Below, one piece after another: positions 35,974 to 48,195 of a DNA stretch of 64,000 bases. The stretch covers positions 372,001 through 436,000 of the forward strand of contig VCCP01000004.1 in NCBI GenBank assembly GCA_005765155.1, read 5' to 3'. The DNA is from Zelopaecilomyces penicillatus. Taxonomy: Eukaryota; Ascomycota; Sordariomycetes; Hypocreales; Pseudodiploosporaceae. The notes beneath the pieces were generated by a model. The model ran no database searches, was not told the DNA's origin, and was given only the letters and a program-made list of their open reading frames with translations. Numbering within the stretch: the first letter of the stretch is position 1; the number at the start of each line of letters is the position of its first letter. The position numbers and the translations under genes are program-made.

Positions 35974-38835
35974 ATGAACCTCGAGACGCTTTCCGCAGCA
36001 GAGCAAAAGAGGCTTTTAAGAAAACTAATTGAGCATGACAGGTATCATGAACCAGATGGCATGCTTCATTATATGCAAGACTTGAGCGAGAGGGTAAGAT
36101 AGCCAGGAAGATTGGTATGGGAATGCCTGCCTCAACGCTTACAAGCTTACATGTGTAAGATTACACCAGAGCTTGAATCGCATACTTTACTGCAGAGAGC
36201 AGCTGGAGATGGGTAGTTGTCCTTTGTCACGCTGCTGATTGATCATGGCGCCGAAATCAATGCGCCTGCTGCACAGGATTCTGGGAGAACAGCGTTGCAA
36301 GCAGCAGCAGAGAATGGCCATGCATCAATCGTGGAACTACTATTAAAAAACGACGCCAATATTCATGCCCCCTTAACAGGACTCTATGGAAAGGCAGCAC
36401 TAGAAGCTGCAGCAGGTACTGATTTTGAATCAGTCGTCAGACTGCTCATCCGAAAGGGCGCAGATATCCATGCGCCTACAACTGGGCTTTTTGCAAGAAC
36501 AATACTGCAAGCTGCAGCAGAGAATGGCCATGAATCAACTGTTGCGCTGCTCGTCAAGTATGGCGCCTACATCAACGCACCTGGAGCAGGGTTTTACGGA
36601 AGAACAGCACTGCAAGCCGCAGCAGAGAACGGCCATGGCTCAATTGTCACTCTGTTAATCGAGAATGGTGCTGATATCAATGCAGCCGCAGCAATGTTTC
36701 ATGGGAAAACAGCACTGGAAGCTGCTGCGTCGAGTGGCCACGAGTCAATTGTCAGGTTTCTTCTTAAGCGCGAGGGCATTAGACCAGGGGAAACGCTACA
36801 CCGGCTGGTACTTGCAGACAACAGCCCGATGGTTCAGCTCATTCTGTCAAAGCGCCCAAGATGGGTCAATTCAAGAGACATATCAGGACGAACACCACTT
36901 CACGAAGCTGCATTGCATGATAGGGCCGGGCTTATCTCTCTCCTTCTTTTCTTCAAGGCAAAAACAGTTGTACTTGATGCTGACGGTCAAGCTCCTCTAC
37001 ACCTGGCACTTCAGGAAAGATCCAAGTCAGCCTTTGATGCACTGTTACAGGCTGAGTCAATCAATCTGGATATTACCGATGGCAATGGACGAAGTCCTCT
37101 TCAGTCAGTTTTACAAGACAGCGTAATCGATATAGACCTCATGAATGCTCTTTTAAATAAAGGTGCAAAGCTTAACGGGATCGATGCAAGTTCCTGGAGA
37201 AATGTGGTCAACCAGCTAGGTTCCCCATCAAACGGGCGCTCCAGTTCTCTCGAGGCAGATGACGTGGTCTGCCTGAGCAGAGATATAATAGGCGGCACTT
37301 ACCAATTCCAAAGAAAATACATTGGAGACTTGAGAAGATTGTGCGAGGGCGCAGAATACATTCTGCCTTCGAATAGCACAGCCATCTAGTAAGTTTTGCG
37401 AATGTATTGTTTCATTTGCTTAAGCATTCTAAAATCATCTTAGTTTTTCTAACATAAACACTCGTTTGGTGTCCGGATTTTCCACTGAAGAAAAATTCTT
37501 GGTCAAGTGGACTTGGTCTACACTTCGGCAATCTGATGGGAAATGGCAAATAATCGAGAACTCAGCAATACCCAGGCTTGCACAGGTCAATGCAAAACCA
37601 GCGAACCAAGGTGATTTTGTCTGTAATTCCTCACAACAATGATGCTAATTTAAATAATTAGCTTTCCTTCGGTGCTTGGTTCGTATTGGCTTCGTGAAAG
37701 TTTGTGACGATGCGACCGCCAGCGCACACAGTTCTCCACGTCGTGAATGGGAACGGCTTCTCATCCCATTCCAGACGCAAATATCAACACATACATTGTG
37801 TTGGACTTTGATTCGCGGGTCAGCTGACACTATAGCCAACAATGAATTAGATTCTGCCACTCACGAAGACAACAGGGGCCATATGTCTACTCCTCGATGG
37901 TCAGCATATACCTCTACACTAGACGATGGCTCGATTCCAGATCATCCCATCGATCTAATTGAGCTGCTTTTGGAAGATCTTGAAAAGCGGTGGGAGTATG
38001 TCTGTAAAGAAGCAGGCGTTTATCTAGAAAAGCTGGTAAGTATGCACTGCAAATCTGCGAAATATGATAAAGCATACTAACTAAGACTATGTGCAGCGCC
38101 TTGAAGTACTAAAGCCGAAGAGCACAAGGCAGCCTTTTATCCAGCTGCTACTTCAGAACGCTTTGAAGTGGTCGGAACTGAATACAACTCTTGATAGCCA
38201 GTTTGAAAAGCTGAATGAGCTCTACCAAGTCTTTTCGACCAAGGTGTATATAAGAAAGGGTGGGAATTGCTCAAAGATGTGGGATCATGCCATAAAATTC
38301 GAGAAAGACGCGCGATTTAGGATCAAGACACTTCGAGAGACTACAGAACAGCTCATAAGCTTGGTAGAGTTGCATGTATCAGATGATATAAGTAGTCACC
38401 CATGCTAAGATAGACAGGAATTTAATTTGGTCTCAATCTATGAAGCAGAGAGATCAACCGCCATGTCTGCTAGCATGAAGCGACTGAGCTGGATTACAGT
38501 ATGTTTACTTACACCTACACCTACCTCGTACAATGGTCTAATTCGGCTTAGTTTATATTTTTACCCTTGACCTTTATAGCTGTAAGAGTATTTGTCATTA
38601 AGATGCTAAGCTGACTAAAACTGACATGACACCGCAGACTATCTTCGGAATGAATGTTGATCTCTTTCAGAATGATGTCGGCTTCCCGAAGTGGTGGTGG
38701 TCTATCATTGCTGCAGCATTATTAATGTCTCTGACTATGACTGGTTGGTTCCTGTTTAAGAATTACGGGAGTGGTAGGATATGTGAGTGGCAGACTTGGA
38801 AACGGCGGGAAAGTCAGAAGCAGGAGAAAGTCTAG
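35974..38835 (+). pseudogene. Ankyrin-repeat / CorA-like membrane protein gene, interrupted by in-frame TAG
   Basis: Eight exons join in one frame: 35974-36093, 36160-37388, 37444-37610, 37662-38035, 38097-38363, 38418-38498, 38552-38581, 38638-38835 (822 codons). Ankyrin repeats (GRTALQAAAENGH, GADINAAA, GRTPLHEAALHD) fill roughly codons 50-360. A linker follows, then a coiled region and a CorA-type C-terminus: MSASMKRLSWIT-FIFLPLTFIA-TIFGMNVDLF with GMN at 760-762 and a second helix WWWSIIAAALLMSLTMTGWFLF. CorA proteins move Mg2+ or related ions; ankyrin or HET fusions are known in fungi. Codon 59 is TAG (36214-36216) in the first repeat, where CAG would continue the sequence. Alternatively a longer first intron (36094-36276) is also in frame and would remove the stop along with half a repeat, leaving an intact gene. 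Confidence 0.72.
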
Positions 38836-39828
38836 AGACTGGCATCTAAGAAAAAGGTCAAGATGTTGATACTTCAATCATATAGAAGGATTGAACATGT
38901 CAGTCTTTATTTCCGAGAGTCCAAGAAAGTTGAGTTTGTCGCATAGATAATGTGCGAAGCATTGGCTGTTCAATCAGCAATTCTTTGAACTAAGTGATCA
39001 CTTTTCATTACCCGGAGATTGAAATTATGTTTTGCGGTGTTAATATAACTGAGTAAGATGATGCGTATTGAATATTACTTCTCATCTCTGGAATGTTAAA
39101 TTTTTGAGATGTCAGCAGGAAGATGAGAAATTTCATCTCGTCAATGAGGCATCCCATCACCCGTTACACGACGACTGACTCACCAGATACTGATTAACAT
39201 CGCCCTCTATCGTAAGTTTCCTTCAAAACTCGATTGCTCAAGCCCTAGCAGAAAGTTACTCGCCTCGAACCGTGCTCAGTTTGCAGTCTTTGCAGAAACG
39301 TCTTACCCGAAGCTAACCCCAAGTCTTTCAGCTTGCTTATTCTTGCATCTCGGCTCACTACCGCCATCAAATGCCGGCCGATCCTCCGGGCCTTGATCCG
39401 AGACAAATCGGCTTCTTTCAATCTGGCGCGGCCGAATGTCTCAGTTAAAAGAAAAAGAGAATCACGCTGAGAAATTCTAGTCTATCCATGAACTTGATCC
39501 CTTGCATATATAATGTGCAGAACAAACGAATTGTGCTTTAGCAATGTCTGAAATGACGTAATATACATAAAATATATCTTGTATTTACATGTTTTCCCGT
39601 AGTATATTCGCGGTGTCCAAGGGAACCGCCACCATTTTGTTAAGACATGCCGACACAAGGCTGAGTTGCCCCGCAATCTTGCAGCGGCTGCCGTGTATCA
39701 ACTGTAGACCGTGTTTGTACATTCGTCAAAAATATCTCACTTCTAAAGACGGGGCATTCAACACGGTAACATTGCGGCATATGCTGAGGGACTAGTTTGC
39801 TAGGTACTTGCGAGCTTCTACAACGAAT
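38836..39828. other. Intergenic
   Basis: No gene recognised. AT-rich, with short frames only. Confidence 0.5.
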
Positions 39829-41078
39829 ATGAGTTCTTCAGACAATGACTCCGAAAGTGATCTTCATATAGGTATGTCCTCACTTTCTACGTATTTCTTC
39901 CAACTAACACACAATAGACTGGGCTGAGCCTCATGGCTACCAGATTTTGCGAAAAATAGGTGCTTATAACTTGTGCCCAGTATGTCTGAGACTTAGAGAG
40001 GGCTTCGAAGCTTACGCAGACCCTCATCTGTAGCTCTGAGCCGAAACTCCGTTGTATTCGAGGGCACCCGTCTTTCAGACCACTCTAGCTGTGCCATCAA
40101 GGTATTGCGAAGAACCGACCCTATAAAAATCACGCGACAGGTCAGAGTGTTGCAGCGACTGAGAGGAGGTCCAAATATCATAAGGCTTTTAGACTCAGTA
40201 AAGGACACTGAGGTATTTTTACCACCTGAGGAAGAGATGAGAATGAACTAATTGACTCACTGGATTGCAGAGTGAGACACTTGGGCTAGTGTTAGAGTTC
40301 GTCAACAACCAGGATTTTCGGGCTCTATATCCACGGTTTAAAGATGCAGATGTTCGTTATTATCTGCACGAGTTACTCAAAGCATTGGAGTATACTCACA
40401 GCATGGGCATCATGCACCGAGACATTCGACCACACAACATAGTGATTGATCACCCACACAAAAAGGTATGATGCAATGCTGGCTTACATGGCGCACTCCC
40501 GATATGTAAATACTTACCTCATCTTTCCGGGTAGCTACGACTCGTCGGCTGGGGCTCTGCCGAATTATATCGCCCCAATGCCCATTATTCAGTTCGCATT
40601 TCCCCTTTCAAGCCCCCGGAGCTCCTCCTCGACAACCAAAAGTACGACTGCAGCATCGACATGTGGGGCTTTGGCGCAATGATGGCCTCCATGATCTTCC
40701 ACAAGGAGCCATTCTTCCACGGCAACAGTCGCTCAGATCAGCTCTACAAGATCGCCAAAATACTCGGCACGAGAGAGCTGTACGAATATGTGGCCAAGTA
40801 TGATATCGACATGGATAATGAGGATATCGAAAGGCTAGGGTCACTCCCGCGCCGTCCGTGGACGAGCTTTGTGAACATGGAGAATGAGGAGACTGCTAAT
40901 GTCGAGGCAATTGACTTGCTGGACGGTGTGCTACGATATGACCATCAGGTATGTGATGCTGACTTTATGGAATTGGTGTTTGTATGATAACATTTTCAAC
41001 ATTTAGGACCGCCTCACAGCAGCGGAAGCAAGAAACCACCCCTATTTCCAATTACCTCAAGATTGCATTCTCCCATAA
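39829..41078 (+). CDS. CK2alpha-like protein kinase homologue, probably a pseudokinase
   Basis: Exons 39829-39871, 39918-39959, 40034-40212, 40271-40465, 40535-40948 and 41007-41078 give 314 aa. It follows casein kinase II alpha through its length: YQILRKI, SVVFEG, GGPNIIRLLDSVKD, LVLEFVNNQDFRALYP, YYLHELLKALEYTHS, IDMWGFGAMMASMIF, LRYDHQDRLTAAEA. The VAIK-type Lys51 and HRD Asp139 and Asn144 remain. However, the catalytic-loop lysine is Arg141, and the DWG metal-binding Asp is Gly158 (LVGWGSAE, for the usual IDWGLAE). The glycine-rich loop is also worn and spans an intron with an unusual GTGCTT donor (39960). Loss of that Asp usually abolishes normal Mg-ATP catalysis, so a scaffold or decoy role, or decay, is likely. 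The true CK2alpha gene must lie elsewhere. Confidence 0.85.
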
Positions 41079-43053
41079 AAAAATTCACAATTGTGAACAG
41101 AGGCCTCCTAAAGCAAGTAATAAAGTTACAGCATGGGCCTGCTACACCAGGATCAAGTGCGAAATATGTGATGACGAATGCCAGTAGTTGGTAAGATGAG
41201 CTGACGCTAATTATGGTTTAGGAAACCGTTTCAACAAACACGCCCTAACCGCCGTTGGCGTAGAGATTTCGATATGGGAAATTGCAGCTAAAATAGGGTC
41301 AAACAAGCGACATGACGCTTTTTACTCTCGCAATTATTAAAGTCATGACCGATAGCCGCCGTTGAAGCGGATATATCCATTATACATGATGGCACAGACC
41401 TCGATTCCCTGACCCACGCCCCAATATTTCCCGTCCCAACTCATATGTTTGCTGCATACAAAAACTAATTTGGGTTTACCATGTGTCCCTGTACTATAAT
41501 GTCAATATATTCCCACATTTAACCGAGCTGTTGGTCGTGATGATTCTGTGGTCGAGCACTCTTTTCTCTCACAGTCCATCACACCGTGCTTGGGGGCGAA
41601 GAGCAAGACCCCAGTTCCGCTTTGCCAACGCAGCGAACACCTGACGATTCTCGTATAAAAAAAACGATGTGGTTGTTTAGTGAAGGCCCCATTTTAGTGT
41701 CGTTAGCAGTACAATTGACTAGTGTAGATGATGAGGCTGGTGATTTGGATGGTGTCTAAGTAACTGGTTGAGGCACAGCACGAGTCGGAGGTTGCCCGTT
41801 TTGAATCCATCCTTGGATTTACTAACTTGATTGAGACTTCCACTGTGCCGCATGATCCCTGAGAACCCCGCGCTTTGTACGCGGCCATCTTCAGTGGTTT
41901 TTGTATGATGCTGGGATTATCTACATTTGCTGGGAGCTGAGAGCGATTTATTAATATTTTTTTCTGCAATCGTCGCTCTCCCATGTGGCCACCCCAGCAT
42001 CCGCGGCATTCTTCCGGCATGACGAAACGAATTGAATGTATACGAGCACAGTAGCTGAGAATGCATGATATAACACGTCCCGGCTTATCGCGTATGGGTC
42101 CACGAAGAATATTGATATAGGCAGGGGAGTCGAAGCGGCCATCTCAATCTCGCTTTGCGGCCGTTCTCTAACATGTTCTCCTTGTGTTCCTTTCCGTTTC
42201 TCCATTTTTATCTTACCACTCTTATCCGCCCGTACTGAGCCATGCAGGGCCCCCATGCGCCGCATACGGCAGTCATTGCCTTTCAAGGTTCACCAACTCC
42301 ACCGAGTCTACGGAGTACGTAGAAATCGATACATTGCCTGCGGCATTTTGCTTGTTGCAACCCAGGCAGCATTCCTAATCAGCTATAGAGAAGGGGATTC
42401 GGATACCTCTAAACAAACCAGGGACCCTTCCACAAAACCAAGGCATGGTGGCAAGGCAAAACCCCAAGAGCGGGTCGGAGAAGAACTGGAAAAGAGGGGT
42501 CAAGGAACAGCAAATGCATGCATGTTGTAGAAATTTGTGGTTGTTTGGTATACTCTTCCCGCTTTTTCATGGACTAGCCGGGGTTTCGTGCATAAAGGTC
42601 ATCGACCAACATGCAGACAAGTTGAAGCAAGGCGACGCTGGCCGCATGGGCCGGGACACGCTCACACCACACTCTCACTCACTCACACACATTCTCAAGC
42701 TGCCAACATGGAACAATATGGTCCCAACAGGGCTTTGCAATGGAGCCACAACATCTCTGGCTACTCCACCGGGGTTAAGAATTGCCCAAGCCGGAATACC
42801 AGGGCGGCCCACAACCTGCAGCAAGCGTGCGGAGACCAATGGAACCATCCTGGCCTAGGAAGAGATTGTGTTCGGCTGTGCTGTTGCTCGTGCTTGCAGA
42901 TGGCCTGTTCTTCTTCTTTTTTTGCTTTCATGGTTGGAGCTGCCTCGTCCCCGGAATGCCGGGCATCGGCTCGTGACCCGCGTGCGGAGCGGCGGCGATG
43001 GCGCCAGTTACTTGCATACGTACGCACGGATGTATAAGTCCGGCATCCTTTAA

Positions 43054-43082
43054 TGTGTGTGTGTGTGTGTGTGTGTGTGTGT
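43054..43082. repeat. (TG)n microsatellite
   Basis: Fourteen TG units in noncoding DNA. Confidence 0.95.
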
Positions 43083-43940
43083 TGGAGAAGCTTGGAAAGG
43101 AGTCGCCCCCAAGGCCAAGAGAAGGTAGTCAACACGGCAAGACCTGTCAACGCAGAAAATAGAACGACATTGGACGTGGCAATCTAGAGCGGGGGAGGCA
43201 ATTAGTAGACAGGCCAGGTAGTACCGGCCGGAATGACATGTATCTGCATCATATATCCGTCGCCCAACAACATAGTGAGTGAGTGGACTGTGGAACGGTA
43301 ACACGCCCGCAAATCCGGGATTTCTTTAGCAGAATAACGATCCAGGTTGTAAGCCGAAAATGGCCCCACGTGGAAGACCCTGGCCAAGCACACCCTCAGC
43401 AGTGTGTAGTACTAGGTGTACGTATGGCGATGTGACCGTGTCGCTGTTGTCGAAATGAAGTAGTATGAACATGTCCGGGAGCACTGCTGCTGAGCCATTG
43501 AGGAGTTTTGCTCCGTTTGATGTTGCGCATTACTGGGGCGCAGCCTTGCACAAAGAAGCCAACACAACGAGACAATGCGGGTACATCCATCCATCCAATT
43601 GATAACATCCATACCTAAATACATACACACCTAGAGTGTTTGCGGCGGGTGCATGATGACGAGACGGCTAGCCAGCCCTGCAGCCCTCATTCTCCCCATT
43701 CTCCTCCTCCTTCGCTTGGGGGTGGTGAATTGGAGCGTCTTTTTTCTTTTACAAGAGATAACAAGTCACAAAAAGAATCCCCCCACCTTTTTGTGTAACA
43801 CGAACAAATCAGGACATGTATTTAGAGTTTTTTTTTTTTGCCTTGGCCGCCGCCCCCAACCCGTGGCTTTCTGTCTGTTGGATGATGGGTCGCTAGTAAC
43901 CTTTACCCCAGTTTGTTTGTGTGTGCGCCCGCGGGAACAG

Positions 43941-43967
43941 AACCCGTCGAACCCGTCGAACCCGTCG
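43941..43967. repeat. 9-bp tandem repeat
   Basis: Three direct copies of AACCCGTCG in noncoding DNA between the pseudokinase and the MFS gene. Confidence 0.85.
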
Positions 43968-45062
43968 AACCTGGAGACTGAGAAAAGATCCCTTTTTCGA
44001 GAAAAGAAGTAGTCAATCATACATACAATACAAACTGACGATCTCTGGAGCAAAGCACCCACTTCAATGACTAGTTGCGACGGTGTAATAACTGATACGA
44101 GCACCTTGATCTACATCCATCTTAGTACATCAGAGGTACTTATCTACTTACCTTTACACAACCTGACTCTCGTTCTTGAATCCCATGGTTAAGCCCTTGC
44201 CCGGGCCACCTGGTTCAGGACTAGCCGTTTCCAAGTTGGTTGTTAGTCCATAGACCTTAGCCCTAGTGGCATCGAAATGTAACTTCTGATCCCCCCCCCA
44301 GGGTTCTGCTACGTAATCAAAAGTCCGCCCATCTGAATCGAGTTCTCTTTTTTCTGCTCGGAGCAGCCGGTGTTCCACCACCGCCACACACAGAAAAGAG
44401 GAAGAGAGACAACCGTGCAATCATACCACGTTTCGGGGGGAAGAGTTATTCTAGAAGTAAAAGTCCATGCTTCTCTGTTGGATTCTGGGGGGACAGCGTT
44501 ATTGCACCCAACCTACTGCAGGGCTCTGCTGTATTAACCCCCCCCCCCCCCCCCTAGGTATACTCCGCTTGCAGAAGACTGGCTTCTTCTCGTCTGGGCT
44601 GCAGCTGCAGAAACCTCGCATGGCCCACCCTCTGGCTCCATGTCCTTGGTCCTGAAATCCCCTTGTTCTATTCGGGCTTCTTGATGTTGTGTTGTGTTAT
44701 GTTCGATCCTTCTCCTCTCCTTCTCCTCCTCCTCGGCCCGCCGTCAAATGGAGAACCCGCTTCGATCGCTCCGCTTTCATCTTCTCCTGGAATCTTGGCG
44801 CCAAGCTGGGCATCCTTTTAGATCACCAGCGTCCCCTCTCTTCCACACCCATGAACAAAAGCCATCGGCTCTGTTCCCAGCCACCACCACCACCACAACC
44901 ATAACTAACAACCAAAACCCACCATTGTGAACCCCGATTATTTGGCTCAAACAGCTTCAATTTCCATAAAGAAGAATCCAATGCCGTTGCGATAGACCGA
45001 CCCTCCCCCCTCTTCTTTCTCGCATTACCTATCCCCTCTTACAAGTCACACCAACATTCGCG

Positions 45063-47054
45063 ATGCAGGCAACTCTGCACGCCAGCGGCACTGAGGTGGA
45101 CGAGTCGGAAATCCCAGGCACCGTACAGCTCGTAGACCTCGAGCAAACCGTCGCAACTCTCCATGCCGGCAGCGCAAAGGACATCATCCTCATCCCAACA
45201 CCCTCCAGTGATCCAAATGACCCTCTCAACTGGGCGCCATGGCGCAAGCGCCGGCATCTCATCTGCCTGATTGTGTAAGTTTTTGGTGCTGACAAGCTGG
45301 GGAGAAGAACATAAAAGATTAACAAGAACTCTAGATTCACATTTTTCAATGGCATGGCCTTGTCGGTCGTGTACTCGGTGCTCGTGCCTCTTTCAACCGC
45401 ACTCGAGGTTAGCGGTAAGTTTTTGAGACAACCAAAAGAATAAGTGAGACACTCGGTGATGCTAAACTCCGGTTGTGTGTGATAGTTGGTGATCTCAATG
45501 CTGGTACTGGATACATGTTTCTTCTGTGTGGCTGGGGACTTCTTTTCTGGCAACCGTTTGCGTTGCAGTATGGCAAGCGACCGACTTATCTGCTGTCAAT
45601 GCTGGGCATTGTGGTACGTTTCATTCTCCCACCAGCCCTCGCGCTGCTTCACCAAATATTCCATATTCTGACTTGAAATCTTCAAACAGGCCGTTTCTGT
45701 CTGGAGTCCCTACGCCAAAGGCAGCGGTCAATGGATCGCCCGCAACATCATCACCGGCTTCGTCGCTGCCCCCATTGAGGCCCTTCCGGAAGTCTCCATC
45801 ACCGACATCTACTTCACCCACGAGCGCGCCACTTACATGGGCTGGTACGCCTGGGTATTAGCAACTTCCAACTATTTCGCCCCCGTCATCTGCGGTTTCA
45901 TCAACGATGGCATGGGCTACAAGTGGCCCTTTTACTACATGGCAATCTTTGCTGGAATCAGCTTTGTCTTTCTCTTCTTCTTCATGGAAGAGACTAATTA
46001 CGATCGCGGCACGGTCGGTGTCATTTACTCCAACGGCAACGAAAACGCCAACAATTCTGGCGGCGATGTGTCCACCATGACTGGCGAGGTGGCCGCGTCC
46101 ATCTCCAAGCCCATCCCTGTGGATGTTGAGAAGCAGGCTAGCGACACAACCGCCCACGGAGCTATCTTGAAGGGCGAGGAGAAGACATTTTGGGAGAAGC
46201 TGACCATCTGGGATAAGCCGCGGCCTTTTCTGATGCACTGGCGCGCGTGGCAGAGCTTGCGGCTCATTTCCTGGCCTGTCGTGTTCTTTGCTGGCTTCTC
46301 ATACGGCTCGTACCTCATCTGGTTCAATGTACTCAACGCCACGGCATCAGTTGTCCTCGGTGCTCCGCCGTACAATTTCAAGCCGAGCACTGTGGGATTG
46401 ACGTATTTGTCCTGCATCGTGGGTGTTTGCATCGGGTAAGTGGAACAGACAACCCTTGGGAGATACTGCATACTAACTTGCGATAGATGTGTATACAGCG
46501 GTGTCGTGTCTGACTGGTTTGTTATCAAGACTGCGCGACGCAATCGCGGCATCTACGAGCCTGAACAGCGATTATGGCTCTTTTCAGTGCCTACAGTACT
46601 TGTTCCCGCAGCTCTTATTCTTTGGGGCGTTGGTGTAAGTTGGCCTGTTTATAATCTCCAACAGCTGAACAAAACTAACAATGTCTCAACACAGGCCGCC
46701 CATCAAATTCACTGGTTCGGACTCATCTTCGCCATGTGCGTCCTCGCTGCCTGCAACGCCGCTGGCATCACCCTCTCCATCGCATACCTCGTCGACTCCT
46801 ACCACGAAATCTCCGGCGACGGCATGACCTCCATCATCATCATCCGCAACACCATGAGCTTCGCCATCGGCTACGGCATCACCCCCTGGCTCAACGGCCT
46901 CGGTCTTGAGAAATGCTTCATCAGCGTTGCATTTGTTGGCCTGGCTATTAGCGCCGTCTTCATCCCTGTACTGATATGGGGCAAGAAGCTGCGCAATTTC
47001 AACAGGCTGAGTTACTGGCGCGAGGTGAAGAAGCGGACGAGTGACTCTGAGTAA
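45063..47054 (+). CDS. MFS transporter, DHA1 family (HOL-like)
   Basis: Proton-coupled multispanning exporter of the major facilitator superfamily. Exons 45063-45274, 45335-45414, 45486-45613, 45690-46435, 46487-46634 and 46695-47054 give 557 aa. A hydrophilic N-terminus with DPNDPLNWAPWRKRRH leads into the first helices. QYGKRP is the loop 2-3 motif, and PEVSITDIYFTHERATYMGWYAW is typical of the HOL1/HOL3-like branch. A charged central loop with the acidic EETNYDRG segment separates two six-helix halves. The substrate cannot be read from sequence; relatives handle drugs, polyamines or metabolites. It points toward a Zn2Cys6 regulator gene about 1.1 kb on and may export the product of that neighbourhood. 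Confidence 0.92.
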
Positions 47055-48195
47055 TTCACTGCACTTGAAGCGAGCACAGCATTTTTTCTCAACTAGAAGA
47101 CGTACATAATCATGGGTTTTTCTTTACTGTGGAGGGGCAAGCCTGTTACATATTTCTTGCCATCTTTCCACCCTACATTGTACAAACGGACACTTACGAC
47201 GGAGATGGGGTCTCAAACGGCATTTTAACGACTTACGAAGTGTATGCGATCGGAACATTGTATCATACTGGGCGTTTTCTCATCTCTAGTATCACTATGA
47301 GTATCACGACGCAGCATGTACATAGATAGAATTTACATCAACATCTTCATACAAATGGGCTCATTTAACAGGTGACATGCCTTTTACGCACTGATAAGTT
47401 ATGTGTACCCATGTCAACGCAGATGCGCGCCAGTCAGGATGCCAATCTGGTGCTAACCCATAAGCAAACGGATGCATAAAAACAGACAGGATGTAATTGA
47501 AGCTAAATTATTTGAATAAACTTGCAGCTACAACCATGCAGATATTGGGGTACTCGTACCTTTTGAAGCCACGAGGGTGTTTCAAACCTAATCGGACAAA
47601 GCGCATCGCCCCAAACAGTCCAGTCCCTCCAGGCCTCCTCATCTCTTAACCATTACTCCTCTGGCATTTGCCCGATTTCCTTGCGCTTTGTTCATACCTG
47701 GGAGTGTCTTTCGTCCTTCACAGACCGAGGCGGTATGGGTCCCCGGGCACGGCTGTTCCGGGATCCAACATCATCAACCTTGCCAACGTCACATTTCGCA
47801 AGATCCCCTCCGAGACAAATCGGGAATAGCCGAGTTTCTTCTTCTCACAGCCCAAAAAATAAAATCTCCGACCAACAACGCGTTTTCTAGAAGCCCCTTA
47901 AATTTAAAATTTTATCTGCAGGCAGCCCTTGTACCAACAGCAACTTGGGCCACGGTGCTGAGCATGGATCGCATGCGGGTATCGCTAATCGGCTTGTCCC
48001 AATTGATGGAACGTCCAGGGGAATAAAAACTGTTGGTTATGATGTGCCTTGGATTTGTCACTCAAGCGGCCTACGAATTGCGCCCGTTGGTAGGATGGAG
48101 GCCAAGAATATCTTGTGGCATCAATCACCGTACGGCGTCCAATCTATCAACCACGTTGTCCATATTAACGGTGACATCAACACCACTGGCATTAT
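47055..48195. other. Convergent intergenic spacer
   Basis: Lies between the MFS gene and the converging regulator gene. No gene recognised; short frames near 47.7-48.3 kb lack motifs. Confidence 0.5.

Larger units (their letters stand above)
41079..45062. other. 4-kb intergenic region, no gene recognised
   Basis: Contains (TG)n at 43054-43082, three 9-bp AACCCGTCG units near 43941-43967 and a run of 17 C near 44538-44554. The stretch just before 45063 is rich in CT and CCACCA and probably is the 5' leader of the transporter gene. Frames up to about 165 codons near 42.4-43.2 kb show no motif. Confidence 0.45.

Noticed and set aside
36213..36276. A short intron (GTAGTT to CACAG) that would remove the TAG in the ankyrin gene
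   Set aside because: It shifts the frame out of the ankyrin repeats; only the longer 36094-36276 intron keeps frame.
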